This document shows positions 6,195 to 15,312 of a stretch of DNA of 64,000 bases, one piece after another. The DNA is taken from the NCBI RefSeq assembly GCF_007197995.1, contig NZ_VKKH01000003.1, positions 248,001 to 312,000 of the forward strand, written 5' to 3'. Under the pieces are notes generated by a model. The model was given only the letters and a program-made list of their open reading frames with translations, had not been told where the DNA came from and searched no databases. The stretch is from Aliiglaciecola sp. M165. GTDB taxonomy: Bacteria; Pseudomonadota; Gammaproteobacteria; Enterobacterales; Alteromonadaceae. Position numbers and translations under genes: made by a program. Each line of letters opens with the position of its first letter. The first letter of the stretch is position 1.

Positions 6195-6412
6195 CTTAAT
6201 CATATTCTAAAAGCCACTCACTTATTTTAACTTTGCTAATTAACACCGATACTTTTTGAGTCGTAGTTTTTTATAAAATACGTCTGCAAACGGCCAAAAG
6301 CGGACACTATAAATATTTCCAAAATTAAATCAAAAGACCACTTCTAGCAGTTTAATCGAAAAGCGACTTGTACATTTACAATATGTAAATATGGCTGGGT
6401 TATACATCAAAT
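6195..6412. other. AT-rich spacer with motif copy, 3' side of the helicase gene
   Basis: No gene seen. It contains the best copy of the CGGCCAAA-type motif (6291-6307) and a small stem ATTTAC/GTAAAT (6374-6390) 23 bases past the helicase stop codon, which may be a weak terminator for the minus strand. Confidence 0.4.
6291..6307 (+). repeat. CGGCCAAAAGCGGACAC motif, left flank of defence locus
   Basis: The best preserved copy of the motif seen at 731, 1498, 4695 and 5451. An inverted copy lies at 10418-10433, so the two bracket the OLD/UvrD pair. Confidence 0.6.
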
Positions 6413-8254
6413 TTATGGAAGAATTTGCACCTGTTCGCTAAGTAATAACTCACTGCCGATGAGTTCGGCGCGAGCGGCATATGCATTCTGACAATAAAGA
6501 AATATTCTGAGGTTCATGCGTGCTCGTGAAAAGCAAACGTATGCCAATTTCCTACTACGAGTCAATTGACCTTCCGTGCCATCTCCAGCAGCTGCGGGGG
6601 TCAGAAGCTTATTGAAACTATACATGTTCCAGCTGGCTTCGATATCATCAAAAATCACTAAGACGTCTTCGTACTCCTCTCCTTTTGATCCATGCTGAGT
6701 ACTGAGTGGTGTGTGATTAGAAACGAAACTGTAGTATGGGAGGAGCTCGTTCGTTGACATCGATAAAAATTCGTCGGCTAACCAATCAGACTTTTCTTCA
6801 GTGTGAATTGCCTTATCGTAAGCCTCAACTCTTGGTTCTCTATCTAATGCTGCAGCCAAACGATCAGAAATATTGCAAAGTCGATTTTCTTTTGCATACC
6901 TCAAGATGTCCACAATTGGACGTTCAGCCCACATTTCGGAAAGCTCGTTTACAAGTTTATGAGCACTATCTAGCATCTCCTTAAGAGGGCGGTCTTTATT
7001 TATGCCTAATATATCGAAAGCAGGTGTCTCTTCCCGTAATATATCAACAATCTGTTTTTTGTTGCCGCTCTGCATTGAAACTATCAAAGGGCATAGCGAT
7101 TTGATAAATGGCTTGACTAAGAAATGGTCCCCATCGATATACTCATCTTGTGCTTTGTTCGAGGCATAGACTCCCGAGAATAGATTTTGTAGTGATGAGA
7201 ACCCAAGACGTCTTGCAATCATCTGGCGCACCAAGAACAGCCTTTTAGCTTCCTCATTATTCTGCCAACCGATGTATTGTAGGGCTTCATCAAACTTCGA
7301 TAGAGACTGATCTAATTGTTCGGGTGTATATCTTCCACGAGGCCCAGCAGGAGCTTCTGTTTCAATCAAGGTCAGTAACACACTGCCTACATTCAAGGCG
7401 CTATCGCCGGCAGGCGTCTGCTGAATGTCATTCCGAAGTTTATTCGTCAGTGCAACGATTGAGGTAGCGGATCGAAAATTTTCTTCTTTCTCGATTGATC
7501 GGAACCCTGCTGGCCCATCAAATACACCAGCTCCATTATCATAAATCTGCTGCATAGGATCGCCAAAATAGGCTACCATCGGAAGACCTTCACCAGAACA
7601 AATTGTATTGAATGCGGCAATAACACTATCAAAGGTATCCTGCGCTTCATCGACAAAAATGTAAGGAAACTGGAAACCAAGCCCACGTTGCAAAATAGGA
7701 TTTTCAGATATCAAGTATGCAGCTAAGTCGATGACGTCATCATGACCGATTTGCCCTTTTGAAAAGCTGCTAAATTGGCTCTCATCGTACTTAAACGCGG
7801 TCACCTGATCTAAAATTTCTAATTCTGCCGTCAATTCAACAACTCTAGCGCGTGCTCTCTGGGCTGATTGAGAGTTACCACCATTGTCTTTTTCGCGTGC
7901 TTTTGCGATATGGGTTGGAATGAGGTTATCACGAAGAGCTGCACGAATATCTTTCGTAAATCGGTTGATGGAACTCCAAAGGAAACTATGAATTGTTGAA
8001 ACTAAGTAAAGTTCGTCGAACCCAAGCCGCTCCTCAATTACAGCAGTTGCTCGCTTAGTATATGTAATACAAACGATTTTCTGACCATTTTTCCTTAAAT
8101 CACTTCCAACTTCTTCACGAAGAAAATTTAGTGCCGTCACGAGTGAAGTTGTCTTCCCAGAACCAGCTCCTGCTACTACAGAAAAAGACTGAGCGGCCAA
8201 AAGGCATTCTTCGATTTCCTTATCTGCTGTAGTCGGCTTGAGCAGTTTGGTCAT
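6413..8254 (-). CDS. gajB: UvrD/Rep-like SF1 helicase, GajB-like
   Basis: 613 residues with the superfamily 1 helicase motifs in order: Walker A AGAGSGKTT (28-36), Ia CITYTKRATAVIEERL (63-77), Walker B IFVDEAQD (199-206), III AYFGDPMQQIYD (228-239), IV NFRSATSIVALTNKLR (259-274), V TQHGSKGEEYEDVLVI and VI LAYVCFSRARMNLRIF near the C-terminus. It directly follows the OLD nuclease gene with a 4-base ATGA overlap. This pairing defines the Gabija anti-phage system, in which GajB works with the GajA nuclease. At 613 residues it is longer than the roughly 500-residue Bacillus GajB, so a Gabija-like variant or another class 2 OLD/helicase pair is possible. Confidence 0.8.
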   Translation of the reverse strand: MTKLLKPTTADKEIEECLLAAQSFSVVAGAGSGKTTSLVTALNFLREEVGSDLRKNGQKIVCITYTKRATAVIEERLGFDELYLVSTIHSFLWSSINRFTKDIRAALRDNLIPTHIAKAREKDNGGNSQSAQRARARVVELTAELEILDQVTAFKYDESQFSSFSKGQIGHDDVIDLAAYLISENPILQRGLGFQFPYIFVDEAQDTFDSVIAAFNTICSGEGLPMVAYFGDPMQQIYDNGAGVFDGPAGFRSIEKEENFRSATSIVALTNKLRNDIQQTPAGDSALNVGSVLLTLIETEAPAGPRGRYTPEQLDQSLSKFDEALQYIGWQNNEEAKRLFLVRQMIARRLGFSSLQNLFSGVYASNKAQDEYIDGDHFLVKPFIKSLCPLIVSMQSGNKKQIVDILREETPAFDILGINKDRPLKEMLDSAHKLVNELSEMWAERPIVDILRYAKENRLCNISDRLAAALDREPRVEAYDKAIHTEEKSDWLADEFLSMSTNELLPYYSFVSNHTPLSTQHGSKGEEYEDVLVIFDDIEASWNMYSFNKLLTPAAAGDGTEGQLTRSRKLAYVCFSRARMNLRIFLYCQNAYAARAELIGSELLLSEQVQILP

Positions 8255-10332
8255 ATGACTGCCTCCTCAATTGCCTGAACTTGGCTTTGTAGCCTCTGTT
8301 CAAGCCATTCCAATCCTTCACGGATGTATAATGGTACTTGCCAATCATCAGAAGACAGAACTGTGAGCGCAAAATCGGTTTTCTTGAAGCTCGATTCTCG
8401 AATTAGTTCGTACATTGACTGATTCAACTCTTCGGCTACCGTTGGGAACACAACGCTTTTGAACGCTTCTCCTTCACCAAAGATTTGGATGTTTTCATAG
8501 ATGAATGTCTCTTCTAAAGTTCGACCATGAACCATTATATTCTCGCCTAGAAAATCTACTGCAACTGGGCGCTGGAAAGCAACAAAACGGTCAAGGTCAG
8601 TCTGCGACTGATCCTGAGCGGGAATTTCATTGAAATCACTGATCAAAAGTTTTCCCGCAAACATGTTTTTGAGGCTAGCATTAGAAGTTACTGCACCGGC
8701 ATCAACGGCACAGCAGGCTTTTGCTCGGCCACCACCCTCTGGAGGCTTCACAGAGTCTATGTCGGTGATAACCAAGTAGGGAATGTGTAGGAAGGTCATT
8801 AGTTCTGCGAACCGATGAGCATACGCCCCGCCAACTTCTAGCGTAGTAAGGTATTTCGTGTTCAAGTTTGGTGATGTCTTCATGATCATCTGTGGCAGGA
8901 GAAGCCGCTCCACAGTGCCTTCAATCAATATCGCGGCATCAGCGAAAAAGAGATCACAATGGATCAGAGCTAGATAGCGTTTTAAAAAATCAAGAGCAGC
9001 ATCCGCATCTACCTCACCGTCATCCGTAGCAACTGCTGAAGCTTGAAAGTCTCTTAGGTTATGTATCTCTGACACGCGTAGAATTGGAGACACAGCAGGA
9101 TCTTCTTCTGAGCGATGACACCGCCTGAAATACCTAACTTTTTCAAAATCAACTGAATTGAGAACATGTGATGAGTGCGTTGTAATAACAAGTTGTGGGC
9201 TACCAATCCCATCTTCATCGAGATTGTTAAGAATATTCCATATATTACCGATGAATGTTTGTTGAACCTGAGCGTGTAAATGGACTTCGGGCTCTTCGAC
9301 AAAGATTAGGTGGCATAATGGTCGGCTTTCTAAGGTTTGCAACCACTGCAGCTGAAAATCTCGGATCTGGATCGCCATAAGCACCAAGTTTTTGAACCCC
9401 AATCCATTATATGCCTCAGGAAGTTCATGAGCAGTTTCCGCATCTATGTAGATTAAATCTGTGCTGCCTCGCAGTGCGACATCGGCACTGATAGATGAAA
9501 TTATCTTCAAACGGCGTTCATGTGCTGCAGGTACACCCAAGTCATCCAATACACCCATAAGGTTCCCGAAATGCTCATCATAATGTTCCGTGAGTTTTTC
9601 GTTGTTCTCGTCGATAATTTGGATGGCCGCATCGCTAATATCAGCTTGGTCTAAGTTGTTGCGATAGAACGAGGCAAACGCAGTGGAGAGCTTACTGCTA
9701 CGACTAGCTTCCTCATCATCATTCATATTTCGTTGGGCATCAACGAAGTCCGCTCGCACCAAAGAATTCAATATGCGTTTACCATCAGCAAGCCTGAGTA
9801 TTGTTTCCTCAATTTCATCGCTTTCCAGCCTTGAAAGTGAAGAGTACTGAATGGAAAAGTGGTGCTTGAAGTTACCATCAAGGCCTAAAAAGTGGCTTAG
9901 GCTTCTTTTTCGGTTACCGTCATCATCACTTGGGAAAATGGTGTCATATTCAGCCCATAACTTAGAAATGTCATCTACTGCATACTTGCAGCGGATGCCG
10001 ACTTCATATGTTTCTATGGAGACACTTGAAAGCAAGGCAAAAGCACGACCAAAAGAGATATTTTCGGGATCAAAATCGAACCAAAGATCTAGCTCTATTG
10101 AGGGAAAAACGATGTCTCCTTCAGGTGAATAATGGTCAATCTCTGAGATGCGTTGAATAGAGAAATCATGAATCTTAAAATCCCTAGAAGAGAGAAAGCA
10201 CCGAAATATGCTGGTTGCCGAAGTCTTCCCACTATTATTTGGCCCAACGAAAACAGTTTCAGAATCTTCGAAATCAACTTCGACCTCTTCAAGGCGACGA
10301 AAATTCCTAATAAAGGCTTTAGCTAACCTCAT
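8251..10332 (-). CDS. gajA: OLD family ATP-dependent endonuclease, GajA-like
   Basis: 693 residues. The N-terminal ABC ATPase has Walker A GPNNSGKTS (30-38), an OLD-type signature YNGLGFKNLVLMA (308-320), Walker B HLIFVEEPEVHLH (341-353) and the switch histidine in TTHSSH (385-390). The C-terminal TOPRIM nuclease has ILIEGTVERLLLP (Glu471) and LVITDIDSVKP (Asp524, Asp526). This is the architecture of OLD nucleases and GajA, which nicks phage DNA when nucleotides are depleted. It is the first gene of a tight operon with the helicase. It is about 115 residues longer than Bacillus GajA. No further gene seems to belong to the unit. Confidence 0.82.
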   Translation of the reverse strand: MRLAKAFIRNFRRLEEVEVDFEDSETVFVGPNNSGKTSATSIFRCFLSSRDFKIHDFSIQRISEIDHYSPEGDIVFPSIELDLWFDFDPENISFGRAFALLSSVSIETYEVGIRCKYAVDDISKLWAEYDTIFPSDDDGNRKRSLSHFLGLDGNFKHHFSIQYSSLSRLESDEIEETILRLADGKRILNSLVRADFVDAQRNMNDDEEASRSSKLSTAFASFYRNNLDQADISDAAIQIIDENNEKLTEHYDEHFGNLMGVLDDLGVPAAHERRLKIISSISADVALRGSTDLIYIDAETAHELPEAYNGLGFKNLVLMAIQIRDFQLQWLQTLESRPLCHLIFVEEPEVHLHAQVQQTFIGNIWNILNNLDEDGIGSPQLVITTHSSHVLNSVDFEKVRYFRRCHRSEEDPAVSPILRVSEIHNLRDFQASAVATDDGEVDADAALDFLKRYLALIHCDLFFADAAILIEGTVERLLLPQMIMKTSPNLNTKYLTTLEVGGAYAHRFAELMTFLHIPYLVITDIDSVKPPEGGGRAKACCAVDAGAVTSNASLKNMFAGKLLISDFNEIPAQDQSQTDLDRFVAFQRPVAVDFLGENIMVHGRTLEETFIYENIQIFGEGEAFKSVVFPTVAEELNQSMYELIRESSFKKTDFALTVLSSDDWQVPLYIREGLEWLEQRLQSQVQAIEEAVI

Positions 10333-10417
10333 TTTTCACTTCCCTATTGAATATAAAAAACAGCATTTTTCAATCACACATACGGTTTTTTTCATTTATG
10401 TATTATTTGATGCCCGA

Positions 10418-10433
10418 TGTCCGCTTTGGGTCG
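10418..10433 (-). repeat. Inverted CGGCCAAA-type motif, right flank of defence locus
   Basis: TGTCCGCTTTGGGTCG is the reverse complement of the 6291-6307 motif with three changes. It lies 85 bases upstream of the OLD gene start. Confidence 0.5.
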
Positions 10434-10516
10434 AAACCAGACCCACCTGTACCTATCAGCATACACATCCCCCATCGAATTTAAAGTAAAAATTTTACCG
10501 TTAATTTTTACGAAGC

Positions 10517-10873
10517 TCACTTACCTAATTGCTGGATATATTCAGCTAAAGCTTTGTTTCCAATATCTTCTGGTGTGGTAATTTTAATATGTCGACGATG
10601 TTTTCCACCGCCTTCGAGTACATTATGGGGATCGGTAAATTCAGCGCCATTGCTAAACTCGATGGAGACGTGGCCTTTGTAGGAGAAGATACCCGCGACT
10701 AATTCGCCATTGAGGTTGTAGGTGATACCGCCGTATTTGAATCCTTCGCTGAAGCCAAATTTGGCGTTTTGAAACTCCGCTCTTAACGCTAATAGCAACT
10801 CGTGTCGTTTGGGCGAGAGGAGTCGTGAATCTTCGAGGAAATTGTGAATTTTTTCTTGAAGGGAGTCTGGCAT
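10517..10873 (-). CDS. DUF1801 family protein
   Basis: 118 residues, a full-length single-domain DUF1801 (YdhG-like) protein. The typical pattern is visible: an N-terminal helix, the middle strand EGFKYGGITYNLNGELVAGIFSYKGHVSIEFSNG and a C-terminal helix with HRRHIKI. The family is small and soluble with unknown biochemical function. The gene stands alone; it marks the return to ordinary chromosome after the defence locus. Confidence 0.75.
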   Translation of the reverse strand: MPDSLQEKIHNFLEDSRLLSPKRHELLLALRAEFQNAKFGFSEGFKYGGITYNLNGELVAGIFSYKGHVSIEFSNGAEFTDPHNVLEGGGKHRRHIKITTPEDIGNKALAEYIQQLGK

Positions 10874-10898
10874 GAGTTTGTCCTTAACACTGTTATTG

Positions 10899-10937
10899 AA
10901 GACTCAAACGAGATTGATACGTTCTCGTTTGAGTCTT
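10899..10937. terminator. Perfect 15-bp hairpin between two minus-strand genes
   Basis: AAGACTCAAACGAGA and TCTCGTTTGAGTCTT pair completely around a 9-base loop. The T-rich tail (ATTTTTAA) lies on the plus-strand side, although both flanking genes are on the minus strand, so its direction of action is unclear. It most likely ends transcription of the AsmA-like gene. Confidence 0.5.
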
Positions 10938-10966
10938 ATTTTTAACGTCCTGTTGGGTGGAACCAA

Positions 10967-11755
10967 CTAGTTTTTATCAAACAGCCCTTTGAGCTTGTCA
11001 CTAGCTTTGTCGAGCAACTTGTCTTTTTCTTCATCCAACTTTTCTTTGGCCAAACGTTTAGCTTCGTCTTCCAACCTTTTCTTAGCTTCGGCTTTTGCCT
11101 GAGCGATGACATTGTCGAGCATTTCATTGGCAATGGCCGCGCCGACTTGATCTGCTGGCAAACCGTTTGGCTTACCTATTGGGCCGGCATTGAAGGTGGG
11201 TAACGTGATTTCATAAGCTTTGGTATCAATTTTCAAATCGCCAGTCGGCAGATTTTCAAAATTAAGTTTCAAGCGCACGTCTTTAACTGTGACATTTTCA
11301 ACAATCACCAAGGGGTTGGCGCCGTCACCAGACTCGGCTGGTGCCTGTTCGGTTGATGTTGGGATCTGAGCCATTAAATTGTCTTTCAATGCTAGCAAGT
11401 TACCCTGCCCGCTTGCGTCAAATTCATACAGAATTTCTGGTGCGTTAATGCTGACATTTTGCACCACATAAGGTTCGCTGGTGACATTGCCTAAATCTAA
11501 GGTGACAGATTCAAAGCTAAAAGCATCAGATTGGCTAAAGCCACTGGGGTTTTCTACATCCAAATCGTTGATGGTGAGCCTACCATCAGTTAATGCCAAA
11601 TCTACATTTAGCACACTTACGCTGGTGCCAAGAAATTTACTGCCTTGTTGCTCGATTTGAGCACGGATAAAATCTCCTGCGCCGCCCAATAGAAACATCA
11701 CGCCACCTGCGATGAGCAGTACAATCAATCCTACAACAACTAGTCCTTTTTTCAT
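10967..11755 (-). CDS. AsmA-like membrane-anchored protein
   Basis: 262 residues. One N-terminal membrane anchor (KKGLVVVGLIVLLIAGGVMFLLGG) is followed by a short AsmA/TamB-like beta region (VSVLNVDLALTDGRLTINDLDVENP, then repeated VxxVxVxxP strands) and a C-terminal helix of about 60 residues very rich in Lys, Glu, Ala and Leu (AKAEAKKRLEDEAKRLAKEK), probably a coiled coil. The protein would lie in the periplasm tied to the inner membrane. AsmA-like proteins are linked to outer-membrane lipid traffic; the exact role of this short form is not known. Single gene. Confidence 0.6.
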   Translation of the reverse strand: MKKGLVVVGLIVLLIAGGVMFLLGGAGDFIRAQIEQQGSKFLGTSVSVLNVDLALTDGRLTINDLDVENPSGFSQSDAFSFESVTLDLGNVTSEPYVVQNVSINAPEILYEFDASGQGNLLALKDNLMAQIPTSTEQAPAESGDGANPLVIVENVTVKDVRLKLNFENLPTGDLKIDTKAYEITLPTFNAGPIGKPNGLPADQVGAAIANEMLDNVIAQAKAEAKKRLEDEAKRLAKEKLDEEKDKLLDKASDKLKGLFDKN

Positions 11756-12039
11756 TTATCAGTACCTTTTCAATAACTGTAATATCAATACTCTAGCACA
11801 TGTTTTGCTACTGCATATGGGCAAAATAGCGGTTATTTTGAAGCAAATAAGCTGAAACTAAATCAGACGGCGAAAAGAATAATGTGACATCCAAATACTC
11901 ATGTTGCACTTCAATTGCGACCCAAAGTATTCATCTAACTTTTTGATAATCATCATAAATATGCATGGCAAGATGTAAGCATTATGTTTAACCTTCTTGA
12001 CAGCAATTAACGATGTCTTTGAATAACACCAAGGTTTAT

Positions 12040-12711
12040 ATGAATTTCGCAGAGTTTGCCGCATCCAGAAAAAGTGTTCGAGGCTTTAAAAAAACGCCAG
12101 TCTCCAGAGAGTTGGTAGACCAAGTCATTAATGCCGCAAAATGGGCACCCTCTTCATATAACACCCAGACCTGGAAGATCCACGCAGTTGCCGGAGAGGT
12201 GTTGGATAAAATCCGAGAAGGTAATACTCAAAATACCCTTGCCGGTAAGCCCCACGTTAGAGACTTCCCGTATAAGGAAGATTATCAGGGGATCCACAGA
12301 CAAAGACAGATTGACGTGGCCATCCAGCTTTTTGAAGTCATGGGGATTACCCGTGAAGACAAAGAAAAACGAATGGACTGGATGATGCGCGGTTTTCGTC
12401 AATTTGATGCGCCGGTATCGCTGGTGTTGACCTACGACAAGTCCCTTGAGCCTGCTGGGATCACGCAATTTGGATTGGGCTCTTTGGCATACGGAATTGT
12501 GCTCGCCGCTTGGGACTTGGGATTGGGGTGTGTGATCAATGGTCAAGGAATTATGCAATCAGACGTGGTTCACAAATATGCACAAATACCTGATGATGAA
12601 GCCATTATGATCTGCATTGCCATGGGCTATCCAGATGAAGATTTTGCTGCAAATGACGTGCGCTCCACCCGCGCAGACAACAAAGATTTTGTGCGCTATC
12701 ACGGATTCTAA
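12040..12711 (+). CDS. Nitroreductase family flavoprotein
   Basis: 223 residues from the ATG at 12040, chosen because AAGG lies 6 bases upstream and the N-terminus (MNFAEFAASRKSVRGF) then matches the family; a frame start at 12013 adds nine residues without a ribosome binding site. SRKSVRGF provides the FMN phosphate-binding arginines, WAPSSYNTQTWKIHAV is the conserved second block, and LGLGCVINGQGI the glycine-rich third. These enzymes bind FMN and reduce nitroaromatics, quinones or related compounds with NAD(P)H. The physiological substrate is unknown. Single gene. Confidence 0.85.
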   Translation: MNFAEFAASRKSVRGFKKTPVSRELVDQVINAAKWAPSSYNTQTWKIHAVAGEVLDKIREGNTQNTLAGKPHVRDFPYKEDYQGIHRQRQIDVAIQLFEVMGITREDKEKRMDWMMRGFRQFDAPVSLVLTYDKSLEPAGITQFGLGSLAYGIVLAAWDLGLGCVINGQGIMQSDVVHKYAQIPDDEAIMICIAMGYPDEDFAANDVRSTRADNKDFVRYHGF

Positions 12712-12905
12712 GAGCAACTTTATAAAATTAGAATGCGCATTTTTAAACATTCCTATTACAAGGAGATGCAAAAGTCGTTTATAACAAGTAAAACGGATAA
12801 AGAATGACCTATCAGTTCAAGACGAGTAGCTTTTTGCCCATTACTCAGCTATGTTTGTTGTAAGGCGGCCTATGCCTTTGTTTTAACAGTAAATAAGAGA
12901 AGTTC
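12712..12905. other. Intergenic, nothing recognised
   Basis: No gene or clear hairpin. It should contain the promoter of the small lipoprotein gene. Confidence 0.3.
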
Positions 12906-13229
12906 ATGTTTCACCTGCCCGGTCATCGTTCCTTCGTATACGCGTTAAGCGCGACATCAATGCTCATTTTTCTTACAGGGTGTGCTAATCAAACAAACCC
13001 ATGTGAAGATATTTTGGAAGTAAAGCAGCAACATCAGGAATGCGAAAGGTTGAGAAAAACCATGTCTCGCACCAATTATCCTCAACAAGCATTGACTGCC
13101 AAACTCAGATACGAAGAAGCCTGCTTGAACCTTAGATATTATCGAGATGATTACGACACGATATGCAAAAAAGGCGGAACACCTATTGGCGAGCAGCCTA
13201 AGAAAAAAGAAAACGAAGACAAGCCCTAA
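12906..13229 (+). CDS. Small Cys-rich lipoprotein, hypothetical
   Basis: 107 residues. The N-terminus is a lipoprotein signal (FVYALSATSMLIFLTGC, lipobox Cys27). The mature part is short and charged, with five more cysteines (CEDILEV, QECERL, EACLNL, TICKK pattern) and a Lys/Glu-rich tail. No family recognised. It is convergent with the EamA transporter gene. Confidence 0.65.
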   Translation: MFHLPGHRSFVYALSATSMLIFLTGCANQTNPCEDILEVKQQHQECERLRKTMSRTNYPQQALTAKLRYEEACLNLRYYRDDYDTICKKGGTPIGEQPKKKENEDKP

Positions 13230-13256
13230 CGAAATAGTCCCGTGAAAATCTCTTTT

Positions 13257-14162
13257 TCACAATGTTTTGTCCTTCGATAAAGCGGTCATCATCGATCCGC
13301 TTACCACACACAACGCACCGATTAAGACAAAAACGTTGAGCTCTATCATGGCGTATTGCCCTGGCAAAAAGTGTTCGGCACCTGCAACGCAAATAAATGT
13401 AAATACTGGCCCCGTTGCCACCACGGCACCTACTTTAGACGAGTTCCACACAGCAAGCGCTTCGGTAAAACAACCGTAAGCCACAACGGTATTGATGCAA
13501 CAAAATACGAGTGCGCCCCATTGCAATCCAGTCATATTTGCCAGTCCTGACAAATCGATAAAAGGTAGCAATGCGATAATACCCACGACATAAATAATCA
13601 GGGTTAACTGTTTAGCTGTAAACGAACGAAGTAATAATTTTTGTGACAATGCATAGCCTGCCCATGCTGTGGCAGCAATTAAAACTAGTACTATACCTTT
13701 GTTATACTGGGAACCCGCTAAGAGCAGCTCCCCAATATTGGGGCTGAAAAATAAGCCTAAGCCACTAAAGAGGGTCACAGCACCAAAGATTGCTAGGGGA
13801 TTTAAACGTTCTTTATAAAAAAAGATCCCACCGAGCATCAACATAATAGGTGCAACCTGCATAACAACTTGCACAGTCTCAGGGCTGACATAAGCCAGGC
13901 TTTGCACAGTAGTGACATAGTTAACTACCAGAAGTAATGCAGCGATCAATGCAATCAATAAGATCTTCGGAGATTGGCGCGCAAGATTAGGCAAGGCACG
14001 TTTGTTTGCGAGAAATATCAATACGATACCTGCTGCGACAAGGAACCTTAACCAGGTAATGCTTTGGCTATCTAACGCTTGTAAACAAATGTGCAGGAAT
14101 ACCGGGAGTACTCCCCAAAGAACTGCAGTGGTCAGTGACAGTAAAAACCCATTCCAATTCAA
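13257..14162 (-). CDS. EamA/DMT family transporter
   Basis: 301 residues with about ten membrane helices in two EamA repeats, starting LLSLTTAVLWGVLPVFLHICL and, in the second half, GIVLVLIAATAWAGYALSQKLLL. The size and the duplicated pattern are typical of drug/metabolite transporters that export amino acids, nucleosides or other metabolites. The substrate cannot be deduced. The start is a TTG codon; GAGGTGG lies some 15 bases upstream, so the true start is not certain. A short stem GTGAAAA/TTTTCAC overlaps the stop codon. Confidence 0.8.
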   Translation of the reverse strand: MNWNGFLLSLTTAVLWGVLPVFLHICLQALDSQSITWLRFLVAAGIVLIFLANKRALPNLARQSPKILLIALIAALLLVVNYVTTVQSLAYVSPETVQVVMQVAPIMLMLGGIFFYKERLNPLAIFGAVTLFSGLGLFFSPNIGELLLAGSQYNKGIVLVLIAATAWAGYALSQKLLLRSFTAKQLTLIIYVVGIIALLPFIDLSGLANMTGLQWGALVFCCINTVVAYGCFTEALAVWNSSKVGAVVATGPVFTFICVAGAEHFLPGQYAMIELNVFVLIGALCVVSGSMMTALSKDKTL

Positions 14163-14194
14163 CGACTAATCATCCACCTCACTAAAAATTGGCG

Positions 14195-15061
14195 CTAATC
14201 TTCAATTAAGTCGGTGATATCGTCAACTAGATCATCAATTTCATTGAACATACGTCGTTTTTGTTTTTTGGTTAACGTGGTATTTATCTTCGCCAGCAAT
14301 CCGGCAAACACCTGGCGGTTGTGCTGATTAGCTGCAATATGAGCGTCGCTGCGAAATTGATCTGGATTTGCCATGACCGCTTGCAATTGCTGAGCAAAAT
14401 CTTCGAGTTCATTGCGTTGCAATAGTATCGATTTGGCTTGGGCCTGACTAGCGCGGCGATATTCAATCCAATAGTCAAAGGTCGATTGAATATTATCGAT
14501 CTCAGTATTAATGATCTCTTTTTGCTCATCTGTCAGTCTGCCAATCATATTCTTAAATTGTTTCTGACTGCGCTTTCGACTGTCTTCCCAGCGCTCAGCT
14601 TCGGTATCTTCATTCCTTTCTTCAATTTCCTTTAGATTGTCTTTTTCAAGTGTCTCAAACAATTCAATAATTTGTTCATCAGTCAGATTTACCGCCAAAG
14701 CAGTAAGCTCCGGGCTAATATGATCACGAAAACGCTCCCAATGTTTACTACCCTGCTCTAACTGTTCAATCCATTGTTCAGCACTTAGCGGACCAGCTTC
14801 TAATTGGGATTTTAAATCCAGCAACTGCTGTTTGTACTGCGCTAATTCTGTTGTTCTGTGCCACTTATGCCATTTTTCTATTCGGACATCGAGCAGGTTC
14901 TTTTGTTGCTTATTAAGGTCAATGTAGTCGTCAACATACCAGTACAACATCCAGTCGATGTTGTTATAAGCAAATTTTGATGAGCACCCAGATAACACTA
15001 GGGTAAATAACACAATAAAAAGAATAGAAAGCCGTTTCATCATTTTGAGTTTCTTAATCAA
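14195..15061 (-). CDS. DUF6279 family lipoprotein
   Basis: 288 residues with a lipoprotein signal (ILFIVLFTLVLSGCSS, Cys26) and a helical, charged mature part. The phrase YNNIDWMLYWYVDDYIDLNKQQK just after the signal is the hallmark of this gammaproteobacterial family; the rest is long helices with many Gln, Glu and Arg residues. Function unknown. An internal ATG at residue 8 could also be the start. It is separated from the EamA gene by 32 bases on the same strand and may share its transcript. Confidence 0.75.
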   Translation of the reverse strand: MIKKLKMMKRLSILFIVLFTLVLSGCSSKFAYNNIDWMLYWYVDDYIDLNKQQKNLLDVRIEKWHKWHRTTELAQYKQQLLDLKSQLEAGPLSAEQWIEQLEQGSKHWERFRDHISPELTALAVNLTDEQIIELFETLEKDNLKEIEERNEDTEAERWEDSRKRSQKQFKNMIGRLTDEQKEIINTEIDNIQSTFDYWIEYRRASQAQAKSILLQRNELEDFAQQLQAVMANPDQFRSDAHIAANQHNRQVFAGLLAKINTTLTKKQKRRMFNEIDDLVDDITDLIED

Positions 15062-15312
15062 TCATTAAACTAAGGAAGTGAATGGCCAGTATTGCCCATT
15101 TCATGTTGTAGAAACAATATCCACTCACGTTTGCTTACAATTAGTACGCATAAAACACAAATTTGGCTGCACCTTCGACAAAAGATTTTAACGGCCTTGA
15201 GTCGACAGAATTGCATATAAAAAATACGCTGGCAAAATCACTATTTTGCTATGTTCAACAAGCAATTACACTGATACGCTATAACAAAGTTGATCAGTCT
15301 TGGAGATTATCG

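Noticed and set aside
12154-12558. 134-codon frame opposite the nitroreductase
   Set aside because: Shadow frame; the nitroreductase motifs are clear on the other strand.
15163-15312. N-terminal extension of phosphofructokinase
   Set aside because: The extra 50 residues have no family match, and the ATG at 15313 has a good ribosome binding site and the canonical N-terminus.
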